Shown piece after piece: positions 36,245 to 45,669 of a stretch of DNA of 64,000 nt (position 1 is the stretch's first letter; each line of letters opens with the position of its first letter). The position numbers and the translations under genes were made by a program. Below the pieces are notes generated by a model, which worked only from the letters and a program-made list of their open reading frames with translations, had not been told where the DNA came from and searched no databases. This DNA is from UBA5078 sp051252515 (GTDB lineage Bacteria; Pseudomonadota; Gammaproteobacteria; Pseudomonadales; Pseudohongiellaceae). Where the stretch lies: NCBI GenBank assembly GCA_051252515.1, contig JBPOFS010000005.1, positions 1 to 64,000 on the forward strand, read 5' to 3'.

Positions 36245-38488
36245 ATGAAAACCACTGCATCTCCCACTTCATTTAGCGCTAATGATCTATGGTCACTCAT
36301 AGACCTTCATGCCGATTATTATTGGCAGGAATCTAGCACTTTTGTTTGTGTAGAGATGCATTGCAATAAACGTCTTGAAGGAGCACATAATCCCCTTCAA
36401 GAACTTATCGGTAGTACGCTATGGGACATGGGCTGTCTTGTCACCGGTCGCGCACAAAACTGGCGTCAACATCTTACTGAACGTAATCAACAAAAAGATT
36501 TCAAAGAGCTTATTTGTAAGCTTCCTGCACGATTGAATAACGATGAGAATACTCGCTTTGTAAGTATCAGTGGCAAAGCCCGGTTTGATGAGAAAGACCG
36601 TTTTATCGGCTATCACTGTTTTGCCAGAGACATCTCCGAACAAGTAGAGACCGAAATGTCACTACGCCGTTTTCGCTCCGCAATGGACATGTCCGGAGAC
36701 ATGATCTATCTGATCGATCGCAAGTCAATGAGGTTTATTGACGTGAATGACACCGCATGGAAAAAGGGTGACATGTCGAAAGAACAGCTACTGGCACTCG
36801 GACCGCAAGACGGCTTCATGCGCGAAACCGTTGAAGAGTTAGAAAAGCGCTACGACCACCTCATTATAGACGGGGGCACTAGTCGTACCGAGCACAAAAT
36901 CCTAGACAAAGACGGCAAGCCCGCCTATTTGGAAACTTATAGCCGTGCAACATGCATTGACGGCAACTGGATTATCATCGGTGTGACTCGAAACGTCACT
37001 CGACGAAAAAACACCGAGCGTACCGCCCAAAAACTCCACCGAATGTATTCCTCGTTAAGCGAAACTAATGCGGCAAGCCTCAGGGCTGTCTCCGTCGAGA
37101 GTCTTTATCACAGCGTTTGCGATGCCGCTGTTAAGGGCGGAAGATTTGCACTAGCAACGATCTTCGCGCCTAACGAAGATCAAGCCCTTAGTGTGGTCGC
37201 CTTTGCAGGAGAGTCTGGCCCAAACCTTCACAATGTAATAGTGCCATTAGACCCTTCACAAGCAGCATCTAAAGGCCTCATGGGGACCGCGTTTTTCAGC
37301 AAACAAGCATGCATCAGCAATGATTTTCTCAACGATCCACGCACTTGTCACTGGCACTCTATGGGCACAGACGATAACGTTTACAGTGCCGCCGCATTTC
37401 CTTTATTGTGCAAAAACGAATCAGTCGCCATCTTGCTGTTCTACTCCTATGAGAAAAACGTATTTGACGATGAGCTAGTTAAGCTACTGCAGAGCATGGC
37501 TGACAATGTTTCTTTCGCACTGGAAAACTTCAGCAATGAACAACAGCGAAAATCAGCCGAAGCCGTTTTGCAAGAGAGTGAAGAACGTTTTCGTAGCTTA
37601 ACGCATTTATCTACAGATTTTTTCTGGGAGATGGATAGTCAGTTTTGCCTGAAAACTTACGAAGGCCGCGTCGTAGGCGAAAGTAATATTAGAGCCGTCA
37701 GCTCTATAATTGGTCATGCTTTTTGGGAGTTCCCCGAAGTCGTATGCAACTCAATCACCTGGGGCGAGTTCAAAGCAAAACTCAACAACCATGAGTTGTT
37801 TCACGATGTGGAAATCAGCTTTACCAATTCCGAAGGTAATGTTTATCACTTGGCGATAAGCGGAGAGCCTATCTACGACAACGACGAAAACTTTAGCGGC
37901 TATCTTGGGATTACAAGAGACATCACTGAAAGACGTCGTAACTCCATGCATATTCAGTATCTTGCTAATCATGACACATTGACGGATCTGCCCAATCGCG
38001 CCAAATTTAACGAATTACTAACGAACAGTACGCGCCTAGCCAAACGTTATCCCGATCGCGCCTTTGCCCTATTCTTCATCGATATCGACCGCTTCAAAAA
38101 CGTCAATGACACCTACGGGCATCATACGGGTGATGAGTTACTTAAAGACATCGCAAGGCGCTTAAAGTCTTCGTTGCGTGAAACGGATGTCGTGGCGAGA
38201 CTGGGTGGAGACGAGTTTGTCATCATCGTCAATCAAGTGCAGGAGCGCGACACCATCAGCATTATCGCCGACAATGTACTTAAAGCATTTCCTGAAGCAA
38301 TAAACATTAACGGAAATGTGTGTGACATCAGCGTCAGCATCGGCATCAGCATCTACGGCGTTGATGCTGATGATGAGGATACTCTCCTCCAACACGCGGA
38401 CTCCGCAATGTATGTAGGAAAGCCGTTAGGAAAAAACAACTACCAATTTTTTAGCTCGCCAGAAGACACTTCAGCCCACGCTTCGTAA
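36245..38488 (+). CDS. Soluble sensor diguanylate cyclase (PAS-PAS-GAF-PAS-GGDEF)
   Basis: A 747-aa protein without membrane segments. A PAS-like domain (about 15-130) is followed by PAS (about 140-260), GAF (about 275-440, starting near SLRAVSVESLYHSV), PAS (about 455-570) and a GGDEF domain (about 575-740). The active site GGDEF, near residue 653, is intact. The product-inhibition I-site RETD stands five residues before it. No EAL domain is present. It should make cyclic-di-GMP under control of small ligands or redox. Its end overlaps the convergent rhodanese gene by 49 bases. Confidence 0.9.
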   Translation: MKTTASPTSFSANDLWSLIDLHADYYWQESSTFVCVEMHCNKRLEGAHNPLQELIGSTLWDMGCLVTGRAQNWRQHLTERNQQKDFKELICKLPARLNNDENTRFVSISGKARFDEKDRFIGYHCFARDISEQVETEMSLRRFRSAMDMSGDMIYLIDRKSMRFIDVNDTAWKKGDMSKEQLLALGPQDGFMRETVEELEKRYDHLIIDGGTSRTEHKILDKDGKPAYLETYSRATCIDGNWIIIGVTRNVTRRKNTERTAQKLHRMYSSLSETNAASLRAVSVESLYHSVCDAAVKGGRFALATIFAPNEDQALSVVAFAGESGPNLHNVIVPLDPSQAASKGLMGTAFFSKQACISNDFLNDPRTCHWHSMGTDDNVYSAAAFPLLCKNESVAILLFYSYEKNVFDDELVKLLQSMADNVSFALENFSNEQQRKSAEAVLQESEERFRSLTHLSTDFFWEMDSQFCLKTYEGRVVGESNIRAVSSIIGHAFWEFPEVVCNSITWGEFKAKLNNHELFHDVEISFTNSEGNVYHLAISGEPIYDNDENFSGYLGITRDITERRRNSMHIQYLANHDTLTDLPNRAKFNELLTNSTRLAKRYPDRAFALFFIDIDRFKNVNDTYGHHTGDELLKDIARRLKSSLRETDVVARLGGDEFVIIVNQVQERDTISIIADNVLKAFPEAININGNVCDISVSIGISIYGVDADDEDTLLQHADSAMYVGKPLGKNNYQFFSSPEDTSAHAS

Positions 38489-38757
38489 CCACCATCTAAA
38501 CTGAAGGTCTTTTCAAAACCCTTCTCTTCAAAAAACTTTGCAGCGCCTTGGCTTGCGTTGCCGTGATAACAGCATACAATTAGCGGACGTGTGAAATCGT
38601 GAGCGGCGACAAACTCGTCCACCACATCACCGGTAATATGAATTGCGTCTGGGATTGCCCCAGCAGAAAAAGACTGGGGATCGCGAATATCCACCACAAC
38701 AGCGCCCTCTTCGATCAACGCTTTCGCCTCACTGACATTGATTCTTCCATAAGCCAT
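38440..38757 (-). CDS. glpE: Rhodanese-domain thiosulfate sulfurtransferase GlpE
   Basis: A 105-aa single rhodanese domain. The active-site loop CCYHGNASQGAA resembles GlpE (CYHGISSQ) with Cys as sulfur acceptor; a second Cys directly precedes it. The start segment INVSEAKALIEEGAVVVDIRDPQSF is typical. GlpE moves sulfur from thiosulfate to cyanide or thioredoxin. The tail-to-tail overlap with the GGDEF gene is 49 bases. Confidence 0.9.
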   Translation of the reverse strand: MAYGRINVSEAKALIEEGAVVVDIRDPQSFSAGAIPDAIHITGDVVDEFVAAHDFTRPLIVCCYHGNASQGAAKFFEEKGFEKTFSLDGGYEAWAEVSSGELKNW

Positions 38758-38888
38758 GATTTATTCTCCTTTGCTGCTGTGTAAGGTTAAATGATTGGAT
38801 TCGCCAACTATGGATTTTCACCGTATTATATGGCTTTGCTAACTAACTGCTTCTTTGCCACCCCTAAAATTAACGAGGTCTACTGTTT

Positions 38889-39116
38889 GTGACTCAGGAA
38901 AGTAATAATGTTCATTTTTGGAACTGCGTTTTACACATCGCAGAATCTACAAATGCGGCAAAAGGGCCAGAAGCCAAAAAGATTTTACTAGATCAACTGA
39001 CAACTTTAAACGAAGCATTCTCAGACTGTGACCCAGTTGAGAATTATGAAGCCTATGTTGTGTTGAAAATGAGCGAGGCAATGACCCGAGTCATTGAGAG
39101 TGACAAGGTCGATTAA
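38889..39116 (+). CDS. Small hypothetical protein, 75 aa
   Basis: Starts at GTG 38889, behind an ACGAGG-type site about 11 bases away. It has no signal peptide or membrane segment, is acidic and is predicted mainly helical. It contains two Cys, in NCVLHI and FSDCDP. Its stop abuts the convergent mtnC stop with no gap. It is not recognised as a named family. Codon choice resembles neighbours, so I regard it as probably real. Confidence 0.6.
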   Translation: MTQESNNVHFWNCVLHIAESTNAAKGPEAKKILLDQLTTLNEAFSDCDPVENYEAYVVLKMSEAMTRVIESDKVD

Positions 39117-39821
39117 TCAATCGACCTTTATTTGATCAAAGCTTGTGACCACAGGATGCGTTGTTTTTGTTTGTGCACGCTCCGGGTCCAAAGACGTATC
39201 CTGCGCCCGTATCACCCAAGTGGTTTTGAAACCGGCCGCTTCTGCCGCATCAAGCTCCTCTTTAACATCCGAAATAAACAAAATGCTTTCAGGCTTTAAC
39301 GCTATCGCTTGCGCAATATTCTCATAGGATTCCACATCACGTTTAGCCCCAATCGTCGTGTCGAAATAGCCCGAAAATAATAGCCGAAGATCTCCGCTAT
39401 CGGAATATCGGAAAAACAACTGCTGCGCCTTGATCGAACCCGAAGAGTACACATACAAATTGCGCTCTTCTTGTTGCCACTTTTGCAAAACCTCGGGCAC
39501 GTCTGGGTAAACATGGGCTTGATACAGGCCTTGCTTATAGCCCTTCTCCCATACCATTCCCTGTAAGGCTTTCAATTCTGTGTCTTTCACATCGTCGCGA
39601 ATCCATTGCTCTAGCAATTTGATCATCGCATCGATTTTGTGCAAAGCGATCCCGGTACTTTCACTCAAGCGCACAAGAATACGCATGACATCGCGCTCTT
39701 CTTGATGCTCGCGCACAAATGGCCCTATGTGCTTAAGCGCGTACGGAAAAAGGACATTGTGGACAAAACCAATACTACTGGTTGTCCCCTCTATGTCCGT
39801 GACGATTGCAGCGATCTTCAT
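39117..39821 (-). CDS. mtnC: Enolase-phosphatase MtnC (acireductone synthase)
   Basis: A 234-aa HAD enzyme of the methionine salvage pathway that turns 2,3-diketo-5-methylthiopentyl-1-phosphate into acireductone. The nucleophile segment IVTDIEGTTSSIGFVHNVLFPYA, YVYSSGSIKAQQLFF and LFISDVKEELDAAEAAGF are family motifs. ATG at 39821 has GGAG six bases upstream. Other mtn genes are not in the window. The 253 bases upstream (39822-40074) hold no gene. Confidence 0.94.
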   Translation of the reverse strand: MKIAAIVTDIEGTTSSIGFVHNVLFPYALKHIGPFVREHQEERDVMRILVRLSESTGIALHKIDAMIKLLEQWIRDDVKDTELKALQGMVWEKGYKQGLYQAHVYPDVPEVLQKWQQEERNLYVYSSGSIKAQQLFFRYSDSGDLRLLFSGYFDTTIGAKRDVESYENIAQAIALKPESILFISDVKEELDAAEAAGFKTTWVIRAQDTSLDPERAQTKTTHPVVTSFDQIKVD

Positions 39822-40074
39822 CAATACTCCAGTCGCGAGAAACTCTCAGCGATCGATTCTCCCATGTAGTTGGCCATCCAACTATTAGGGTAATTAAAAA
39901 TAACATAATGGGTAGTTCCATTTTACGAAACTATGACTGTTAAAGTTCAGCCTGAAACCCAATAAATATCCCATTGCCTCATGATGGCGCATAGCTTTCG
40001 CTAAATCGCGCCCCAAATGTACAGACTAGGCCTTCTTCTCAAGTAAGCAGGAATCGGGCCATTAGTCGTGAGCG

Positions 40075-41262
40075 TTAATCCAGCACGCTTACCAAACCTT
40101 TCAAATAAAGGCTTTCTGGAAAAGGTAAACCAACGGGATGATCCTCGGCTTGATGTAAATAGTGAATGATCTGCCCTGTTCTACCCGCATCCAACACGCC
40201 ATCGGCGGTTATCTTCTGGAATAAGGGTAGATCTATCGCTCCCGAACAGGAGAAACTCACAAGAATGCCTCCTGGGGTCAAAAGCGATGCCGCCTGCAAC
40301 GCGATATCTTTATAAGCGCGCGCCGCTTTCTTAAATTGCGCTTTTGTCTCAGCGAATTTGGGCGGGTCTAACACTATTAAATCAAACTGACGTTCTTTGG
40401 CTTTGTATTCACGCAATAGATCAAATACATTCGCGTTCACAAGATCGTACTGCTCGCTCTTAAATCCATTACGCTCGAAGTTGCTCTGTGCAAACTCCAG
40501 TGCCGGCCCTGAAGAATCAACATTGATTACATGGGAGGCCCCGCCTTGCAGTGTCGCCACGCCAAAACCACCTGTATAGGAGAAGCAGTTCAATACACTG
40601 CGACCTTTACTAAGGTTTTTCACAATTTCGCGATTATCATACTGGTCCAAGTAAAAACCAGTTTTATGACCGTGCGCGATACTCAGGCCATAAATTCGAC
40701 CCTGCTCGTTTATCTCTACTACTTCTGGAGGCTCTTCGCCCCAAAGCAAACCCTGAGCAGGCGCTAAACCTTCACGCTTGCGCACCGCCGCATCAGAGCG
40801 TTCGTATATGCCTTTGCAAGGGACTAACTCTTTAAGGAGGTCGACGATGACGGCTTTCCAGGCTTCAACCCCTACAAAGAAGAACTGACAAACGAGGTAA
40901 TCACCGTAACGATCGATAATAAGCCCTGGCAGATCATCGGACTCGGCATACACTATTCGACAACCCGTACGTTCGGGGTCATTCAATAAGGCCTTGCGTC
41001 GCGTCACGGCCGCTTCCAATCGGCGCTTGAAAAAAGCCTCGTCGATCACCTCTTTAGTATCAAAACTCCACACGCGGGCGCGGATTTGAGAGCTAGGAGA
41101 ATAGGCGGCCGTCGCGATTGCCTTGCCAGAGGCATCCAATACTGACACGGTCTCTCCGGCCTCAGGATTACCAGAAACGCCTTTAACGGCTCCTGAAAAT
41201 ACCCAGGGATGTCGACGTAAAAGGGAGGATTCTCTCCCCTTATTGAGTTGCAATGTTTTCAT
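40075..41262 (-). CDS. rlmI: 23S rRNA (cytosine1962-C5)-methyltransferase RlmI
   Basis: About 395 aa with an N-terminal PUA domain (about 1-75, with RRHPWVFSGAVKGV), a linker domain and a C-terminal SAM-dependent methyltransferase. Motifs are VLNCFSYTGGFGVATLQGGA, FDLIVLDPPKFA and the catalytic-Cys SFSCSGAI. E. coli RlmI methylates C1962. The ATG at 41262 is chosen over 41271 by family alignment. Confidence 0.93.
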   Translation of the reverse strand: MKTLQLNKGRESSLLRRHPWVFSGAVKGVSGNPEAGETVSVLDASGKAIATAAYSPSSQIRARVWSFDTKEVIDEAFFKRRLEAAVTRRKALLNDPERTGCRIVYAESDDLPGLIIDRYGDYLVCQFFFVGVEAWKAVIVDLLKELVPCKGIYERSDAAVRKREGLAPAQGLLWGEEPPEVVEINEQGRIYGLSIAHGHKTGFYLDQYDNREIVKNLSKGRSVLNCFSYTGGFGVATLQGGASHVINVDSSGPALEFAQSNFERNGFKSEQYDLVNANVFDLLREYKAKERQFDLIVLDPPKFAETKAQFKKAARAYKDIALQAASLLTPGGILVSFSCSGAIDLPLFQKITADGVLDAGRTGQIIHYLHQAEDHPVGLPFPESLYLKGLVSVLD

Positions 41263-41328
41263 GAGCTCCAAAGATGCTTGATCACGCTACGCCCGTTATC
41301 AGTTTAACAAAACGCAAAGTGGGGGATT

Positions 41329-42180
41329 CTACTCTGTTTGCTCGCTCGGACAAAGCCGTCTAGCCATCACATGTTGATATCGGCCCATTGAGCGATAGGG
41401 TTCTTGACGGGAAAGCTCAAGCTCAAGCGCCATCAGGTCCTCCGCTGGCATCCGGCGCCCATCTTCGGTCAACAAATAGTCATGAAAGACACGAATACCG
41501 CTATGACAAAGTATTTGCCAATCGCGCGCGTGTAACCACTGCAATACTTGCTCAGGCGCTAGCGGCCTATGAGGGGTTAAACTGCCGGGACGGGGTTTAA
41601 ATTGGTCATCCAGAATGGCCGAGCGCTTGCCGCGCAATAAGTTCTTGAACACCAATCCATGCCGATTGTAGAACGTGAGAGACAGCGTCCCGTTAGGGCT
41701 CAACAGTCGCCGTAAGTCAGCAACAAGTGCTTCTTGCTCAACAACCCACTCGAGTACGGAATGACAAATGACGAGGTCAAACGGGAGCCGCGAGCCCTGC
41801 GTCACTTCATTGGCTAACTCAGCAATCGGTGCATGAACAAAGTCGATCGACTCGACTCCTCGCTGCGCGGCATGTTCTTGCGCTAGCCGCAGCATTTGCT
41901 CTGATATATCACAATGGGTCACCTGATGACCAAGCGCCGCCATTTGTAATGAGAACTGCCCTTGCCCACCCCCAGCATCAATAATACGCAATGGCTCTGC
42001 CCCCGCCGGGAGCTTGGCACTTGGGAGCAGCTGCGCAAAATCCTTCTCGATGACCGCAAGCCGTATAGCGCCCTTCAGCCCTCCATAGATATTGCGCGCA
42101 AATCGCGGAGCAAGATCATCAAAATTACGGTCAGCCTCCATGACGACTGGAGTACGACGGCGGTCACCTGGTTGTGTCAT
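41329..42180 (-). CDS. cmoM: tRNA 5-carboxymethoxyuridine methyltransferase CmoM
   Basis: A 283-aa SAM-dependent methyltransferase that methylates cmo5U34 to mcmo5U in tRNA. DRNFDDLAPRFARNIYGGLKGAIRL matches the E. coli CmoM start. The SAM motif RIIDAGGGQGQFSLQMAALGHQVT and DLVICHSVLEWV follow. The ATG at 42180 is three bases after the M16 peptidase stop, suggesting coupling. An internal ATG at 42141 matches the E. coli start more closely and may be used instead. Confidence 0.9.
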   Translation of the reverse strand: MTQPGDRRRTPVVMEADRNFDDLAPRFARNIYGGLKGAIRLAVIEKDFAQLLPSAKLPAGAEPLRIIDAGGGQGQFSLQMAALGHQVTHCDISEQMLRLAQEHAAQRGVESIDFVHAPIAELANEVTQGSRLPFDLVICHSVLEWVVEQEALVADLRRLLSPNGTLSLTFYNRHGLVFKNLLRGKRSAILDDQFKPRPGSLTPHRPLAPEQVLQWLHARDWQILCHSGIRVFHDYLLTEDGRRMPAEDLMALELELSRQEPYRSMGRYQHVMARRLCPSEQTE

Positions 42181-42183
42181 CGA

Positions 42184-45069
42184 TCAGTTCACCAATTGCC
42201 CTGCACTGTCTAACTCAACAATGGGATAACCAAGCGCTGCCAAGTCCTCCTCAATGACCGCTTTATCCCCAACGACCAACAAGATCATTTGATCAAAGGG
42301 CAGTTTCTCGCTCGCTAGCGCATCGACATCTTCCTTGCTGATCGTGTTGATAATTTGTGCCTGTTGCTCTACGAAGTTCTCTGGCAGTTCGTACTGTAGA
42401 ATTCTGCCGAGAAAACCAGCCTTCTGTCGTGGCGTTTCATAGTTAAGCGCATCGCGTTGTCCTATCGCCGAGCGGGTAAACGCGAGTTCTTCGTCCGTGA
42501 TACCCGTGTCCGCATAGCCCACGATCTCATTCACAAACTGCACGACAGAATCTGCCGAACTATCGGTACGCACACTGGCCGCCGCAGTGAAAGGCCCAGG
42601 AATTTTGCTACTAGAAAACCCACTTCTAGCCCCGTAGGTATAGCCTTTGTCCTCACGCAGATTAAGATTGATGCGGCTGCTAAACGCACCGCCCAATACA
42701 TAGTTCATCAAAGACGTTTGAAAGTATTCACCAGTGGCGTCATAAGGCATATCGGTAATGTAACCAATGCGTATTTCCGATTGCGCTACACCAGGCTTAT
42801 CCACCAGATAAAGAGTGTTAGCATTTATCGAGGGAAGCATCGGTTGTTCGCGCGACTCTGGTGCCACTTTTGGTAAGGCGTCAAGGAACGACAAGCTAGG
42901 AAGAATGTCAGCCTGGGCGACATCCCCAACGATGACTAATTGCAAAGCCTCTGTCGCAAATGCCGTGCTGGAAAAAGCTTCAACATCGGCCAACTCCAGT
43001 GCTTGCAGTGTCTCAATTCGTCCATTCATTGGCACAGCAAAACTATGCTCTGCACCGTATAGAAGCTTATCAAAGACCTCACTGGCAATGCTGGATGGGC
43101 GTTGCTGTGATGCTTGTAGCGCTTCGATTTGTTGGCGACGTAAGCGATCAAAGTTCTCTTGCGTTAATGCCGGTTGCACTAGGCGTTGCTCAAGCAATGC
43201 TAGCGTGGCCGATAGGTTTCGACTTAGCGCATTGACCGTCACAAGCATGCTGTCGGCCCCTGCATTAACATTGATGCTAGCCCCTAGTTTTTGCAGCTCC
43301 CGCTCGAAAGCTTCCGCCGACAAAGACTGCGTCCCCTCCTCCAACATGGCCGCTGTTAATGTTGCTAAGCCATACTGCGCTGGCGATTCGGCAAGCTGCC
43401 CCCCTTGAAACCGTAGCTGCATATAAACAGTCGGAATTTCAGTGTTCTGTGACCCAATAATTTGCGTGCCGTTCGCCAGCGTTGTTCGCCAAAATGGAGG
43501 CACCTCTACTAACGGTGCTTGGCCTGCCACAGGGCGTTGGCTGCGATCAAAATCATCAACGACTGGACGTGGCTCAAGATCATCTAACGAAGAGTCTGCC
43601 ACGCGTATTGCCTGTACAGCCTCAAAGTCATCGGCTCGTGCCGAGGCATCTGGGTTATCACTGGTCATCACACTCACGACCACTGCAGGCTTATTGGCGA
43701 TGTAGTCATTGAAGACGCGCAAGATATCCGCTTTCGTAAGGCCTCGTAACGCCACGAGCTCTTTCTCTAAGAAATTAGGATCATCCAGAAGATAGTCATA
43801 AAGCGCTAAGCGCGATGCTTTACCGCGGACGCTGGCAAGCCCATTGATAAGACCTGCCTCGGTGTCACCCTTGAAGGTCGCCAGATCCTCGTCATCGATA
43901 TCATCGGCACTAAAATTGGCAATTATCTCTCGCGCCTGTGCTTCAAAATCGCCAAGGCTCGCATCAGGATAGGTTTGTATTTCCAAGCTAAAGAATCCCG
44001 CAAGTTCTTGTGCGCTATGCGAGGCACTTGCATCGATAGCTTGATCGGTGAGGACAAAGTTTTGATAGAAAAGCGAGTTCTTCCCGCCACCAATAATGTC
44101 CGCCAATGCCATCAATGGCACTCGATCGGGATTCGAATACGCCACCGTTGGATAGGCCATGACTAATAGCGGGAAACGAATATTTTGATCCACATAGGAC
44201 ACATAGCGATCACGATCAAGCGAGGCCGTTTGCGTTTCGGCTCTATCAACAGCAGGGCCACGCGGAATGCCCCCGAAATACTGATCAATCATGGCCAGCG
44301 TGCTTTGCTCATCAAGCTGTCCGGCAACGATTAGCGTGGCGTTATTTGGTCCATACCATCTTAGGAAAAAGTGTTTCAGGTCATCGAGTGTCGCTGCATC
44401 CAGATCCTCGGGATAGCCGATCACTGGCCAAGAATACGGGTGACCACTGGGATACAAGGCTGCAATCAATTCTTCATAGACACGACCATAAGGTCTGTTC
44501 TCGACATTTTGGCCACGTTCGTTCTTCACCGTGTCACGCTGAATCTCGAACTTCTCCTGGGTCACCGCCTCAAGCAAAAAGCCCATTCGATCGGCTTCTA
44601 ACCATAGAGTGGTTTCTAACTGATTCGAGGGTACCGTTTGAAAATAATTGGTGCGATCCGTACTCGTCGAGCCATTCATGGTGCCGCCGGCTTCCGTCAC
44701 AATTTTAAAGTGCTCATCATCGCCAACATGGGCAGAGCCTTGAAACATCATATGCTCGAAGAAGTGGGCAAAGCCTGATCGCTGGGCCTCTTCTCGGGCC
44801 GAGCCCACATGGTAGGTAATATTCACATGGACTAAGGGATCAGAGTCATCTTCATGTAATAGGACGGTGAGGCCATTGTCATACACATACTTTTTATAGG
44901 GGATGCCTATGCCATCTGCACTGCGCACGACGGTTTCAACTAGCTCATATTGCGGCACAGGCGCAGGGGCCGCAGTAGCGCTGTCGGCAGCTGTGTTCGT
45001 TGGCGTGCTCTCGTTTGAGCAGGCGCTGATAACGATAGTGGCTAATAGTAGTGCGATCAAACGAAACAT
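42184..45069 (-). CDS. M16 (pitrilysin) zinc-peptidase lipoprotein
   Basis: About 961 aa. The lipobox ISAC at residues 14-17 follows a short signal, so it should be an outer- or inner-membrane-anchored lipoprotein in the periplasm. The zinc motif HFFEH is at about 102-106. A second M16 half follows from about residue 510, with no zinc motif, as usual. ATG at 45069 has GAGG five bases upstream; a GTG at 45075 would overlap that site. It is divergent from marR and coupled to cmoM. The substrate is unknown; family members degrade peptides. Confidence 0.9.
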   Translation of the reverse strand: MFRLIALLLATIVISACSNESTPTNTAADSATAAPAPVPQYELVETVVRSADGIGIPYKKYVYDNGLTVLLHEDDSDPLVHVNITYHVGSAREEAQRSGFAHFFEHMMFQGSAHVGDDEHFKIVTEAGGTMNGSTSTDRTNYFQTVPSNQLETTLWLEADRMGFLLEAVTQEKFEIQRDTVKNERGQNVENRPYGRVYEELIAALYPSGHPYSWPVIGYPEDLDAATLDDLKHFFLRWYGPNNATLIVAGQLDEQSTLAMIDQYFGGIPRGPAVDRAETQTASLDRDRYVSYVDQNIRFPLLVMAYPTVAYSNPDRVPLMALADIIGGGKNSLFYQNFVLTDQAIDASASHSAQELAGFFSLEIQTYPDASLGDFEAQAREIIANFSADDIDDEDLATFKGDTEAGLINGLASVRGKASRLALYDYLLDDPNFLEKELVALRGLTKADILRVFNDYIANKPAVVVSVMTSDNPDASARADDFEAVQAIRVADSSLDDLEPRPVVDDFDRSQRPVAGQAPLVEVPPFWRTTLANGTQIIGSQNTEIPTVYMQLRFQGGQLAESPAQYGLATLTAAMLEEGTQSLSAEAFERELQKLGASINVNAGADSMLVTVNALSRNLSATLALLEQRLVQPALTQENFDRLRRQQIEALQASQQRPSSIASEVFDKLLYGAEHSFAVPMNGRIETLQALELADVEAFSSTAFATEALQLVIVGDVAQADILPSLSFLDALPKVAPESREQPMLPSINANTLYLVDKPGVAQSEIRIGYITDMPYDATGEYFQTSLMNYVLGGAFSSRINLNLREDKGYTYGARSGFSSSKIPGPFTAAASVRTDSSADSVVQFVNEIVGYADTGITDEELAFTRSAIGQRDALNYETPRQKAGFLGRILQYELPENFVEQQAQIINTISKEDVDALASEKLPFDQMILLVVGDKAVIEEDLAALGYPIVELDSAGQLVN

Positions 45070-45147
45070 GGTCACCTCGACGTCTTAAATAGAACCCCCA
45101 ACATTATCACTGTTTATAGGCGGTTTCCCCCTAAAACAAAATACTAG

Positions 45148-45176
45148 TTGAAGATTATAGTAAGCTTGCTTATTAT
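45148..45176 (+). promoter_or_regulatory. Promoter and palindromic operator of marR-emrAB
   Basis: TTGAAG (45148-45153), a 17-base spacer and TATTAT (45171-45176) form a near-consensus sigma70 promoter. A 20-bp imperfect palindrome, ATAGTAAGC-TT-GCTTATTAT (45157-45176, one mismatch per arm), fills the spacer and the -10 box. That is the classic place for an autoregulating MarR repressor. The transcript would begin only about three bases before the ATG at 45186. Confidence 0.65.
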
Positions 45177-45185
45177 ATGCACACT

Positions 45186-45641
45186 ATGAATAAAAATTTC
45201 GATAAGAGTTTAGGTTTTGCCATACACGATGTCGCACGGCTTTTACGTGTGAGCTTTGATCGCCAAGCCAGTAAAACAGGGCTGACGCGAGCGCAATGGT
45301 CGGTAATGGCGCATCTGCGACGCAATGATGGCGTCCAGCAAAAAACTCTCGCTCAGCTAATGGATATCACTCCTATTACGCTAGCCAGGCACCTCGATCG
45401 ACTAGAAGTCGATGCATGGATCGAACGCCGTGATGACCCCAATGATCGCAGGGCCAAACGTGTGTTCATCAATCCTAATGCTGGCCCAATGCTCGAAATT
45501 ATGAGCGCGCATGGACAAACAGTCCTTGCTCAGGCCACTAAAGGCATCTCTGCTGAAGACGAGGCAAAATTTATGCACGTATTACTCCGTATTCGCGCCA
45601 ACCTTTGCTCTGCCAATACCGGGCAAGAACCAAACGAATAG
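45186..45641 (+). CDS. MarR-family transcriptional regulator
   Basis: About 151 aa with the winged-HTH of MarR: TRAQWSVMAHLRRNDGVQQKTLAQLMDITPITLARHLDRLE, then the wing with WIERRDDPNDRRAKRVF. The ATG at 45177 lies at the predicted transcription start, so 45186 is likelier. It probably represses itself and the emrAB-like genes directly downstream, being released by toxic compounds, like EmrR in E. coli. Confidence 0.9.
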   Translation: MNKNFDKSLGFAIHDVARLLRVSFDRQASKTGLTRAQWSVMAHLRRNDGVQQKTLAQLMDITPITLARHLDRLEVDAWIERRDDPNDRRAKRVFINPNAGPMLEIMSAHGQTVLAQATKGISAEDEAKFMHVLLRIRANLCSANTGQEPNE

Positions 45642-45669
45642 AAGTAGAAAGGAATTAGAGGCTGTACCC

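Noticed and set aside
38162..38395. Minus-strand 77-codon open frame with Asp-Ala repeats
   Set aside because: It is the reverse of the GGDEF coding sequence; the repetitive AD pattern mirrors codons for the GISIxG region.
42457..43705. Several long plus-strand open frames inside the M16 peptidase gene
   Set aside because: They are opposite-strand shadows of a clearly conserved gene and lack ribosome sites.
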